5,384 nucleotides of DNA from Natronohydrobacter sp. (GCA_007118445.1 SKRP01000144.1:1-5384); one strand, 5' to 3'; shown: positions 1 to 5,303, numbered from the stretch's first letter. The notes: generated from the sequence alone by a model not told the origin. Program-made: numbers and translations.

Positions 1-2093
1 CCCTCGGTCAGCGAACGCAGCACCAGCCGCAACCGGGTCGGGGCGGGTTTCAGCAGCAGCGGCAGGAAGATCGTGTATTGCCCGAAGCGCACCCCATGCT
101 TGCGCAGCATCCCGCGCGCATCCTGATCGAGCGCCTTGACGTCCTGCGCGATTGTCTCACGCGGGATCACGCCCATCGCCTCGACCAGTTGAAAGGCCAC
201 ACCGCGCGCCAGCCCCGACAGCGTCTCGTCGCGGGTCATGTTCATCAAGGGCTCAAAGAGTGCTGCAATCTTGCGGTCGATGAAATGCTGCAACCGGCGG
301 CGGACTTTCTCGGTCACATCATGGCCTGCCTCGTCATCGACAAAGGCCGCAACCTGCGGGCGCAAGGGATCATCGCCCCTGACCAGCTTGCCGACCGCCG
401 TTGTGCCCCACATCAGACCGCCCTGTTCGGTAAATTCGAACTCGGTATCGGGGGCGTTGTAGAACTTGTCCGCGCGCAGATGGAACAGCGGCACCAGCGC
501 CGCCAGTGACGCCTGCCGCAGCGTTTTCGCCTCATCGGCATGGGCCGTCTTGTCGGGCTGGAAGCGGAAGCCCTCCAGCCGCCCGATCAACTGACCCTCG
601 ACGGTCACTTCGCCCTTGTCGTTCACCTCAGCCACAAGGCTCTCCTTCTGCTTCAACCGCCGCAGCAGAACGCTGGTGCGCCGGTCAACAAATCTCTGGG
701 TCAGCCGCTCATGCAAGGCGTCTGACAGACGGTCTTCTACAGCGCGCGTCGCCTCGCGCCAATGATTTTCATCATCGACCCAGGCTTTGCGCTGCGCGAT
801 ATAGGTCCATGTGCGGATATAGGCCAGCCGTTTCGACAATGTGTCGATATCGCCATCGGTGCGGTCAATGCGCTTGATGTTGCGCGCCAGCCAGTCCGCG
901 TCGATCCGCCCTGCATCATGCAGAAAATCATAGACCCGCCCCAACAGCCCGGCATGTTCCGCCGCAGATATGCCGCGAAAATCCGGCACACGGCAGACAT
1001 CCCACAGAAGTTTCAGATCGCGCGCGTCGCGCAGCCGGTCGCGAATCTCGGGCTGCGCGGACAGGGTTTTCAGCGCCAGCACATCATCGGCGTCGCGGGC
1101 GCGCGACAGCCAGTCATTGTCGGTCTGTTTCTCCAGCGAGGTAATCAGCCGCTCGGGCGTGCCGAATTCCAGCCTTGCATTGCGCCATTGCAGTTTGCGC
1201 AGCGGCAGAAAGGAATGCGACTCGATGGCGGCAATCACCTCGTCCGGCAAGGGCCGCGCTTCCCCGGTCACACCGAAACTGCCATCATTCTGATAGCGAC
1301 CCGCGCGCCCTGCGATCTGGGCCAGCTCATCCGGGGCCAGCGGGCGCATCCGGCGGCCGTCAAACTTGCGCGTGGCCGAAAAGGCCACATGCTTGATATC
1401 CAGATTCAGCCCCATGCCGATCGCATCGGTCGCGACCAGATAATCGACATCGCCATTCTGATACAGATCGACCTGCGCATTGCGCGTGCGCGGGCTGAGC
1501 GCCCCCATCACCACCGCACAACCGCCTTTCTGCCGGCGGATCAGCTCGGCTATCGCATACACATTCTCAACACTGAACCCGACAATTGCCCCGCGCGCCG
1601 GGATACGGCTGATCTTTTTCGAACCTGAATAGGTGAGCTGCGACATCCGCTCGCGGCGCTGGAACTGCACCCCCGGCACCAGCGCGGCAATCGCGCTGCG
1701 CATCGTGTCCGAACCCATGAACAGCGTTTCATGCAAGCCCCGCGCCGAGAGCAGACGGTCGGTAAAGACATGGCCGCGCTCGGGATCGGCGCAGAGCTGG
1801 ATTTCGTCAATCGCCACGAAATCCGCGCCGATTTCAAGCGGCATCGCCTCGACTGTGCAGACCCAGTATTGCGTGCGATCCGGAACGATGCGTTCCTCGC
1901 CAGTCACCAGCGCCACGCAATCCGGGCCACGCGCGGCGCGGATACGGTCATAGACCTCGCGTGCCAGCAGGCGCAGCGGCAGGCCGATCACCCCGGTCCG
2001 ATGCGCCAGCATCCGTTCAATGGCGTAATGCGTCTTGCCGGTATTGGTCGGCCCCAACACCGCGACGGCCCGCGACTGCGCGCGCATGTTCAT
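1..2093 (-). CDS. SUV3-like ATP-dependent RNA helicase (superfamily 2), 3' end outside window
   Basis: An uninterrupted minus-strand frame gives 697 residues from ATG 2093 and stays open at base 1, so the C terminus is missing. Visible helicase motifs are Walker A GPTNTGKT (residues 14-21), the Walker B box DEIQ (96-99; the SUV3 form, not DEAD), motif V VATDAIGMGLNLDI (220-233) and motif VI QIAGRAGRY (259-267). Beyond about residue 280 the sequence follows the long alphaproteobacterial 'helicase-related protein' family (for example HGVRFGQYTIFLPLLLKP near residue 675), whose members usually run to roughly 900-1000 residues. Family knowledge: SUV3 unwinds structured RNA for 3'-5' degradation, with PNPase or the mitochondrial degradosome; an equivalent role here is inference. 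The start is chosen because GAGGG (2107-2103) lies 9 nt upstream; an in-frame ATG at 2087 is the alternative. The gene follows the TPR gene by 27 bp, probably in one transcript. It is sometimes annotated MgpS-like. Identity is secure; the exact substrate is not. Confidence 0.93.
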   Translation of the reverse strand, partial: MNMRAQSRAVAVLGPTNTGKTHYAIERMLAHRTGVIGLPLRLLAREVYDRIRAARGPDCVALVTGEERIVPDRTQYWVCTVEAMPLEIGADFVAIDEIQLCADPERGHVFTDRLLSARGLHETLFMGSDTMRSAIAALVPGVQFQRRERMSQLTYSGSKKISRIPARGAIVGFSVENVYAIAELIRRQKGGCAVVMGALSPRTRNAQVDLYQNGDVDYLVATDAIGMGLNLDIKHVAFSATRKFDGRRMRPLAPDELAQIAGRAGRYQNDGSFGVTGEARPLPDEVIAAIESHSFLPLRKLQWRNARLEFGTPERLITSLEKQTDNDWLSRARDADDVLALKTLSAQPEIRDRLRDARDLKLLWDVCRVPDFRGISAAEHAGLLGRVYDFLHDAGRIDADWLARNIKRIDRTDGDIDTLSKRLAYIRTWTYIAQRKAWVDDENHWREATRAVEDRLSDALHERLTQRFVDRRTSVLLRRLKQKESLVAEVNDKGEVTVEGQLIGRLEGFRFQPDKTAHADEAKTLRQASLAALVPLFHLRADKFYNAPDTEFEFTEQGGLMWGTTAVGKLVRGDDPLRPQVAAFVDDEAGHDVTEKVRRRLQHFIDRKIAALFEPLMNMTRDETLSGLARGVAFQLVEAMGVIPRETIAQDVKALDQDARGMLRKHGVRFGQYTIFLPLLLKPAPTRLRLVLRSLTE

Positions 2094-2112
2094 CCGCCCA
2101 TTCCCTCTTGCC

Positions 2113-2129
2113 GCGCTGTGTTACAGCGC
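2113..2129 (-). other. Perfect 7-bp hairpin at the TPR stop codon, just before the helicase RBS
   Basis: On the minus strand GCGCTGT, loop AAC, ACAGCGC forms a perfect 7-bp stem with a 3-nt loop. The TAA stop of the TPR gene (2123-2121) lies at the end of the first arm and in the loop. The stem ends 5 nt before the helicase Shine-Dalgarno GAGGG (2107-2103). No T-tract follows, so it is not a standard intrinsic terminator. It could tune helicase translation or stabilise one cistron; that is inference. Confidence 0.55.
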
Positions 2130-2702
2130 CGTGCCGTCCAGCCGTCGGTCCAGCCGTTCGAGCGCTGTGTTTACGTCAGCCCGGTGCGGATGTATAGCCG
2201 TGGCCGCGCGATACGCTGCGCGCGCGCGCTCATAGTCCTGAATATCCTCGAAAATCCGTCCCAGTCCCGCCAGGGCCGAGAAATGGTTGGGATTATAGGC
2301 CAGCGCCATGCGCAGATCCTCCATCGCGCGGCCCAGTTTGCCATCCATGAACCAGGCCGTTGCGCGGGAATGATAGCCTTCGGCAAATTCCGGCGCATGG
2401 TCGATCACGGCCGTGAAATGCTCAAGTGCAGCCTCGGTCTGGCCATCGCGCATCGCCGCGCGCCCTCGCTGCAGCAGCAGATCCGCGCTGGCCGAGCCGG
2501 ATCGCGACCAGGCGCGGGTGATCTGACGCTCCAGCCGCTGCCAGCCTTCCTGATCGGGCTTTTGCAATTCTGCCAATAACTGTGCCGTCGTCTCGTCGGG
2601 TCCGGTTTCGCTGGCCGTAACTGTGGTGGTGACCGGCACGACAAGCAAAAACCCGGCCAATGCCGCAACGACAGGATTGAGTATGCGCGCGCGAATGTTC
2701 AT
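2121..2702 (-). CDS. Exported tetratricopeptide-repeat (TPR) protein
   Basis: The product is 193 residues. Residues 1-30 form a Sec-type signal peptide: Arg residues near the start (R4, R6), a hydrophobic core (about 9-24) and a VTA end at 28-30 before SETG. Three TPR units follow at about 73-106, 107-140 and 141-174, with typical positions such as the AL/AY pairs and NP/HP turns (NPNHFSALAGLG, YERARAAYRAA). TPRs are protein-binding scaffolds, so the product probably acts in the periplasm; its partner is unknown. The frame stays open far upstream to about 3281, across the divergent SCP2 gene, but those residues look non-coding. ATG 2702 is preferred because it begins the signal peptide. GAGG sits only 2 nt before it, and TACAAT lies at 2715-2710. 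ATG 2738 is an alternative that would add 12 residues. The helicase gene follows by 27 bp. Such TPR proteins are common in Rhodobacterales, but I do not recognise a named gene. Confidence 0.85.
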   Translation of the reverse strand: MNIRARILNPVVAALAGFLLVVPVTTTVTASETGPDETTAQLLAELQKPDQEGWQRLERQITRAWSRSGSASADLLLQRGRAAMRDGQTEAALEHFTAVIDHAPEFAEGYHSRATAWFMDGKLGRAMEDLRMALAYNPNHFSALAGLGRIFEDIQDYERARAAYRAATAIHPHRADVNTALERLDRRLDGTAL

Positions 2703-2777
2703 AACCTCGATTGTAGCGCAAAGGCCGCGCGAATCCATATGCGCGGCATCACAAATCGGAAATCCTGGGAGACCTGA
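2703..2777. promoter_or_regulatory. Divergent promoter region between the TPR and SCP2 genes
   Basis: These 75 bp must hold the start signals for both directions. On the minus strand TACAAT (2715-2710) is a 5/6 match to the -10 box, ending 7 nt before ATG 2702, with no convincing -35. On the plus strand TTGTAG (2711-2716) with CCATAT or CATATG near 2735-2741 is a weak sigma-70-like pair. The two candidates overlap at 2711-2715, so they might compete. GGGAGA at 2767-2772, 5 nt before ATG 2778, is a good ribosome binding site for the SCP2 gene. Confidence 0.4.
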
Positions 2778-3065
2778 ATGAGCGAGATGCTGACCAAAGC
2801 CACCGAGGCCCTGTCGAACCGTATGCCCAACGGCTTTGACGGCACAGCGAAATTCGACATCACTGGCGAAGGCTGCATCATGGTCGATGAAAATGGTGTG
2901 CGGATCGGCGATGACGAGGCCGATGTGACCATGATCGCCAGCGCCGAGACCTTTCGCGGCATCATCGAGGGCGATGTGAACCCGACCACCGCTTTCATGA
3001 CCGGCAAGCTGAAGATCGAAGGCAATATGGGCATGGCGATGAAACTCGGCTCTGCCCTGAGTTGA
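2778..3065 (+). CDS. SCP2 sterol/lipid-carrier domain protein
   Basis: The product is a 95-residue single-domain protein. Its C-terminal half carries the SCP2 signature: a DVTMIASAETFRGIIEGD stretch (49-66), then NPTTAFMTGKLKIEGNMGMAMKLGS (68-92), where the short beta strand and final helix close a hydrophobic tunnel. Length matches free-standing bacterial SCP2 proteins (about 95-110). Family knowledge: SCP2 domains bind lipids, fatty acyl groups or sterol-like molecules. There is no signal peptide, so it is expected to be cytosolic. The start is supported by GGGAGA 5 nt upstream. Its stop TGA overlaps the next gene's ATG by one base, so it is probably translationally coupled to the lysophospholipase-like hydrolase. 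A lipid-binding partner beside a lipid-cleaving enzyme suggests related substrates; that is inference. The true ligand cannot be read from the sequence, and 'sterol' is only the family name. Confidence 0.93.
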   Translation: MSEMLTKATEALSNRMPNGFDGTAKFDITGEGCIMVDENGVRIGDDEADVTMIASAETFRGIIEGDVNPTTAFMTGKLKIEGNMGMAMKLGSALS

Positions 3066-3997
3066 TGTCCGCCAGCGCGCCGTTTTTCGCAGATATCGCG
3101 GATGCGCCCCCGCCTGAAGCTGTGATCTGGGGACATGCCGAAGACGGCACGCGGCTGCGCATGGCGCATTGGCCTGTCGGGCCGAAAGGGCTGGTAGCGA
3201 TCTTTCCCGGCCGGACCGAGGTGATCGAGAAATACGGCCATGTCGTCGCCGATCTGGCGCAGGCGGGCTATGGCGCGGCATTGATAGACTGGCGCGGTCA
3301 GGGGCTGTCGGACCGGCCTGCAGGGTTGCCCCTGCGCGGCCATGTCGGCGATTTCGCCGAATATCAGCAGGATGTCGCAGCCTTTCGCACCCTGCTGGAC
3401 CAGCGGGCAGGCGATGCGCCGCGCTATCTGCTGGCCCATAGCATGGGGGGGTGCATCTCCTTGCGCGCGCTTCTGAACGGGTTTGTGGCGCGCGCCTGCG
3501 CTTTCAGCGCGCCGATGTGGGGCCTGCCGGTCAGCCCGGCCCTGGCACAGACGGTGCGGCTGGCGACCGCGACACTGGGGCTGGCGGGCGCGGATATGCG
3601 CGAGATACCGGGCGCGGGCATCAAGTTCCGCCTCTGGGAAAATCCGTTCGATGACAATGAGCTGACAAGCGATCTTGCGCGTTATACCTGGATGCAGGAT
3701 CAGGTCAGACGCCATGAAGCCCTGCGCCTTGGGGCCCCAAGCTTACGCTGGCTGGCAGCTGCCCTGGCCGAAACCAGAGCGCTCGCGCAACGGCCTGCTC
3801 CGGCGCTGCCTGCCTTTTGCGGGCTGGGCACGCGCGAATTGCTGGTCGCGCCCGACGCCATCACGGCACGGATGGCAGATTGGCCGGACGGCACGCTTGC
3901 AGAATACCCCGGCGCGCTGCATGAATTGCTGATGGAACAGACCGAGACCCGCGCGGATTTCCTGCAGCGCAGCCTCGCGCTGTTTGACGCCCATTGA
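3065..3997 (+). CDS. Alpha/beta hydrolase, lysophospholipase (PldB-like) family
   Basis: The product is 310 residues with an alpha/beta-hydrolase fold. The nucleophile elbow is AHSMGGC (124-130), with catalytic Ser126. FPGRTEVIEKYG (47-58) lies at the oxyanion-loop position and DWRGQGLSDR (75-84) follows strand 4; both are typical of the lysophospholipase/monoacylglycerol-lipase group. The likely catalytic His is His286 in GALHELLME. The acid position falls in GLGTRELLVAPD (253-264), where Glu258 stands where many relatives have Asp. There is no signal peptide, so a cytosolic or membrane-peripheral enzyme is expected. It probably cleaves an ester in a lysophospholipid or monoacylglycerol; the substrate is inferred from the family only. 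Start ATG 3065 is chosen because TGATG couples it to the SCP2 stop; TTG at 3062 is less likely. The ArsC-like gene follows after 22 bp in the same direction. Confidence 0.92.
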   Translation: MSASAPFFADIADAPPPEAVIWGHAEDGTRLRMAHWPVGPKGLVAIFPGRTEVIEKYGHVVADLAQAGYGAALIDWRGQGLSDRPAGLPLRGHVGDFAEYQQDVAAFRTLLDQRAGDAPRYLLAHSMGGCISLRALLNGFVARACAFSAPMWGLPVSPALAQTVRLATATLGLAGADMREIPGAGIKFRLWENPFDDNELTSDLARYTWMQDQVRRHEALRLGAPSLRWLAAALAETRALAQRPAPALPAFCGLGTRELLVAPDAITARMADWPDGTLAEYPGALHELLMEQTETRADFLQRSLALFDAH

Positions 3998-4019
3998 TCC
4001 CATGCTGAGCGAGGATATC

Positions 4020-4343
4020 ATGTCTGTGACGATCTACGGCATCAAGACCTGCGACACCTGCCGCAAGGCGCGCAAAGCCCTGCCCGAGGCCAGCTTCCAC
4101 GATATCCGGGCCACACCGCTGAGTGATGCAGAGCGCGCCGAATTTCTGGCCCGGTTCGGGGATGCACTGATCAATCGCGCTTCAACCACATGGCGCGGAC
4201 TGGATGCGCAGTCGCGCGCAGCGGACCCGGATGCGCTTCTGGCCGCCCATCCGGCGCTGATGAAACGCCCTGTCATCCGCGCAGGCGAAGCGCTGTATCT
4301 GGGCTGGAAGGCCGATGTGCAATCGGCCCTCGGGGTCGCCTGA
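4020..4343 (+). CDS. ArsC/Spx/YffB-family thioredoxin-fold protein
   Basis: The product is 107 residues, the usual size for the ArsC-like family. The N terminus VTIYGIKTCDTCRKA (3-17) is the first strand plus a CxxC redox motif (Cys11, Cys14). Later family marks are INRASTTWRGL (51-61) and the conserved MKRPVI (81-86) before the last strands. Members include arsenate reductases, Spx-type regulators and YffB-like proteins. This sequence is closest to the generic 'ArsC/Spx/MgsR family' form common in Rhodobacterales, so arsenate reduction should not be assumed: no other ars gene is near. ATG 4020 is chosen because GAGG (4012-4015) lies 4 nt upstream and the fold begins there; ATG 3984 would overlap the hydrolase end, and ATG 4002 would add six residues unlike the family. 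It is the last gene of the SCP2-hydrolase unit and meets the cold-shock gene tail to tail. Confidence 0.88.
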   Translation: MSVTIYGIKTCDTCRKARKALPEASFHDIRATPLSDAERAEFLARFGDALINRASTTWRGLDAQSRAADPDALLAAHPALMKRPVIRAGEALYLGWKADVQSALGVA

Positions 4344-4356
4344 GCCACGCGCTCAG
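4340..4356. terminator. Short palindrome across both convergent stop codons, possible bidirectional terminator
   Basis: CTGAGC, loop CACGC, GCTCAG is a perfect 6-bp stem. The TGA of the ArsC-like gene (4341-4343) and the TGA of the cold-shock gene (4355-4353) lie in its two arms. It is the only visible stop signal between these convergent genes, which are 9 bp apart. No T-run follows on either strand, so intrinsic termination is uncertain; an RNA-end stabiliser or chance are the alternatives. Confidence 0.35.
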
Positions 4357-4559
4357 AGCAGTTTCAGATCGCTTGCGGATTCCCGCCCGTCACGCCCGGC
4401 GCGCAATTCGTATTCGACTTTCTGATCATCAGCGAGGCCCGTCAGCCCGGCGCGCTCGACCGCAGAGATATGCACGAACACATCCTTGCCGCCGCCTTCA
4501 GGGGCGATGAACCCATAGCCTTTGGTGGTGTTGAACCATTTCACGGTGCCTGTCGGCAT
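4353..4559 (-). CDS. cspA: CspA-family cold-shock protein
   Basis: The product is 68 residues and forms a single cold-shock domain (OB-fold). Trp8 in TVKWFN, RNP1 KGYGFI (13-18) and RNP2 VFVHIS (27-32) are all intact; these aromatic residues stack on single-stranded RNA or DNA. GGGKD (22-26) and AVERAGLTGL (33-42) match alphaproteobacterial CspA proteins. Family role: a cytosolic RNA chaperone that melts secondary structure, often induced by cold or at stationary phase. ATG 4559 has a near-perfect ribosome binding site, GAGGAG (4572-4567), 7 nt upstream; the frame stays open for 12 more codons, but these do not belong to the family. TTGACA at 4639-4634 is a candidate -35. The gene converges on the ArsC-like gene. 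The symbol is given at family level: genomes of this group carry several csp paralogues and I cannot tell which this is. Confidence 0.95.
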   Translation of the reverse strand: MPTGTVKWFNTTKGYGFIAPEGGGKDVFVHISAVERAGLTGLADDQKVEYELRAGRDGRESASDLKLL

Positions 4560-4633
4560 CGGTCTTCTCCTCGTTTGTCCTACCCTCGGCGTCATTGCCT
4601 TGGGGCCGTTCAGCCAGGTCTTCCTTGGCCGGC

Positions 4634-4639
4634 TGTCAA
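4634..4639 (-). promoter_or_regulatory. Candidate -35 box (TTGACA) for the cold-shock gene
   Basis: Reading minus strand, TTGACA matches the sigma-70 -35 consensus exactly and lies 75 nt before ATG 4559. The expected -10 is weak at every spacing from 16 to 19. Weak -10 boxes lacking the final T are known to be common in Rhodobacter promoters helped by CarD, which fits but does not prove use. Confidence 0.35.
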
Positions 4640-4695
4640 ACAGAGGCGTCTTGGAAAGTCTGTCATCCCATGCCTGATTTTGCCAGAGCCCGCTT

Positions 4696-4711
4696 AAAAC
4701 GCAAGAGTTTT
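4696..4711. repeat. AT-rich inverted repeat, possible operator
   Basis: AAAAC, spacer GCAAGA, GTTTT is a perfect 5-bp dyad in otherwise GC-rich DNA. It lies upstream of both divergent genes, 60 bp before ATG 4771 and about 57 bp beyond the TTGACA on the cold-shock side. It could be a regulator binding site, but a 5-bp dyad may be chance. Confidence 0.25.
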
Positions 4712-4770
4712 GCTGCTAGGGGTCGCGCATGCCGGGCTGTTGCCCAATAATATGAAAGGATGACCGGGAG

Positions 4771-5127
4771 ATGCGCAACGCGGCCCTGACGCTGGGTTTG
4801 ATCGGTGGCCTATGGGGCATGTTGGTCGGTTTTTTCAGCTTCGGCTACACGGATTTGCTGATTCGCTACCCGGAACTGGTCGAATTTACAGGTGGTGTGG
4901 CGAATATGGGGCTGATCCGGCTGATGAGTCTCGCGGCGCCAGTCATGGCGATTGCAGGCGCCGCGATGGCGCGGTCGGTCAATCGCCTCGGCGGAGTATT
5001 GTTGCTGACCTCCAGCGCGGGCATGTACCTGGCATTCGGCTTCGGCGTCTTTACCATGTTCCCGATTGCGATGTGTGCGCTGGCTGGTGTGCTGGCGCTG
5101 GCCGCGCGCCAGCCCGATCCGCATTGA
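4771..5127 (+). CDS. Small four-helix membrane protein of unknown function
   Basis: The product is 118 residues and strongly hydrophobic. Likely membrane segments are about 4-24 (ending GMLVGFFSFGY), 48-68, 72-92 (GGVLLLTSSAGMYLAFGF) and 94-112 (TMFPIAMCALAGVLALAA). A polar stretch (about 27-46, TDLLIRYPELVEF) joins helices 1 and 2. It resembles short conserved inner-membrane proteins of Rhodobacterales, with a loose DUF4064-like appearance, and no function is known to me. The hydrophobic N terminus is more likely the first helix than a cleaved signal. ATG 4771 has AAGGA 10 nt upstream and GGGAG directly abutting it; no better start is in frame. It stands between the divergent cold-shock gene and the downstream putative RNA helicase in the same direction, separated from the latter by 214 bp, so co-transcription is uncertain. 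No motif suggests transport or catalysis. Confidence 0.8.
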   Translation: MRNAALTLGLIGGLWGMLVGFFSFGYTDLLIRYPELVEFTGGVANMGLIRLMSLAAPVMAIAGAAMARSVNRLGGVLLLTSSAGMYLAFGFGVFTMFPIAMCALAGVLALAARQPDPH

Positions 5128-5168
5128 AAGCTTGACATATCAGCCACAAGCCTCCATCTGAATGTCAT

Positions 5169-5205
5169 CTGCAGCCATGCCGCGTGAGCATATTCGCGGC
5201 TGCAG
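5169..5205 (+). other. Hairpin 1 of the leader region
   Basis: CTGCAGCC (5169-5176) pairs with GGCTGCAG (5198-5205), 8 bp. An alternative fold pairs CTGCAG with CTGCAG (5200-5205) and CCGCG (5180-5184) with CGCGG (5195-5199), giving 11 bp around a 5-nt bulge and a 10-nt loop. Two exchangeable pairings in one element are notable in a candidate regulatory leader. Confidence 0.5.
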
Positions 5206-5208
5206 GCA

Positions 5209-5221
5209 GGGTGAATCACCC
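5209..5221. repeat. 13-bp palindrome GGGTGAATCACCC
   Basis: Six-base arms flank a single central A, making an almost perfectly symmetric DNA dyad that could bind a dimeric regulator. As RNA it forms only a 5-bp stem with a 3-nt loop. A smaller palindrome GCAATTTGC follows directly at 5222-5230. No known operator is recognised. Confidence 0.4.
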
Positions 5222-5250
5222 GCAATTTGCTTCCCGACATCACGCGTGGG

Positions 5251-5277
5251 GGGCGGCGCATGTGACGATGTGCCCCC
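5251..5277 (+). other. Hairpin 3 of the leader region
   Basis: GGG (5251-5253) and GGCGCAT (5255-5261) pair with ATGTGCC (5268-5274) and CCC (5275-5277). This makes 10 pairs, including one G-U, with a single bulged C at 5254 and a 6-nt loop GTGACG. The G-U pair means the structure is better as RNA than as a DNA palindrome. Confidence 0.5.
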
Positions 5278-5283
5278 AAACCC

Positions 5284-5303
5284 GCCCCGGCATCCGCCGG
5301 GGC
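5284..5303 (+). other. Perfect 8-bp GC hairpin upstream of the putative DEAD-box gene
   Basis: GCCCCGGC, loop ATCC, GCCGGGGC is a perfect 8-bp all-GC stem with a 4-nt loop, ending 38 nt before GTG 5342. It is the strongest single stem in the window. No T-tract follows (CAATCGCCTG), so it is not a classic terminator; an attenuator, RNA-stability element or end of a small RNA are possible. Confidence 0.6.

Larger units (their letters stand above)
4560..4770. promoter_or_regulatory. Divergent spacer between the cold-shock gene and the membrane-protein gene
   Basis: These 211 bp contain no convincing gene. On the minus strand they hold the cold-shock ribosome binding site (4572-4567) and a perfect TTGACA (4639-4634). 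The -10 position 17 nt on (TGGCTG, 4616-4611) is very poor, so an activator or another sigma factor may be needed. If that -35 is used, the cold-shock 5' UTR would be about 45 nt. On the plus strand AATAAT (4746-4751) is a 5/6 -10 match without a good -35. AAGGA (4756-4760) and GGGAG (4766-4770) precede ATG 4771. Confidence 0.4.

Noticed and set aside
762..1628. Long plus-strand open frame (288 codons)
   Set aside because: It lies opposite the SUV3-like helicase, whose motifs are continuous here. The translation has no recognisable domain and is a by-product of GC-rich codon use.
2113..2171. Direct repeat GCGCTGTGTT at 2113-2122 and 2162-2171
   Set aside because: Ten bases inside or next to coding sequence, with no further repeats, is likely chance; only the hairpin formed by the first copy seemed worth keeping.
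1731..2579. Long plus-strand open frame (282 codons)
   Set aside because: It crosses from the helicase into the TPR gene on the opposite strand, both of which have clear family motifs; the product looks like antisense translation.
2121..3281. 386-residue version of the TPR protein
   Set aside because: The extra upstream part runs across the divergent SCP2 and hydrolase genes and lacks protein-like character; a signal peptide begins at 2702.
2699..3715. Minus-strand open frame of 338 codons
   Set aside because: It is antisense to the SCP2 gene and hydrolase, both of which are well supported.
3984..4019. Earlier start for the ArsC-like protein
   Set aside because: It would overlap the hydrolase end and add 12 residues unlike the family; GAGG is placed for ATG 4020.
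4020..4343. Arsenate resistance operon
   Set aside because: Only an ArsC-family fold is present; there is no arsR, arsB/acr3 or arsH nearby, and the family is functionally broad.
5251..5303. Intrinsic terminator of the membrane-protein gene
   Set aside because: The stems are strong, but neither is followed by a T-run, and they lie 120-180 nt after the stop codon, closer to the next gene.
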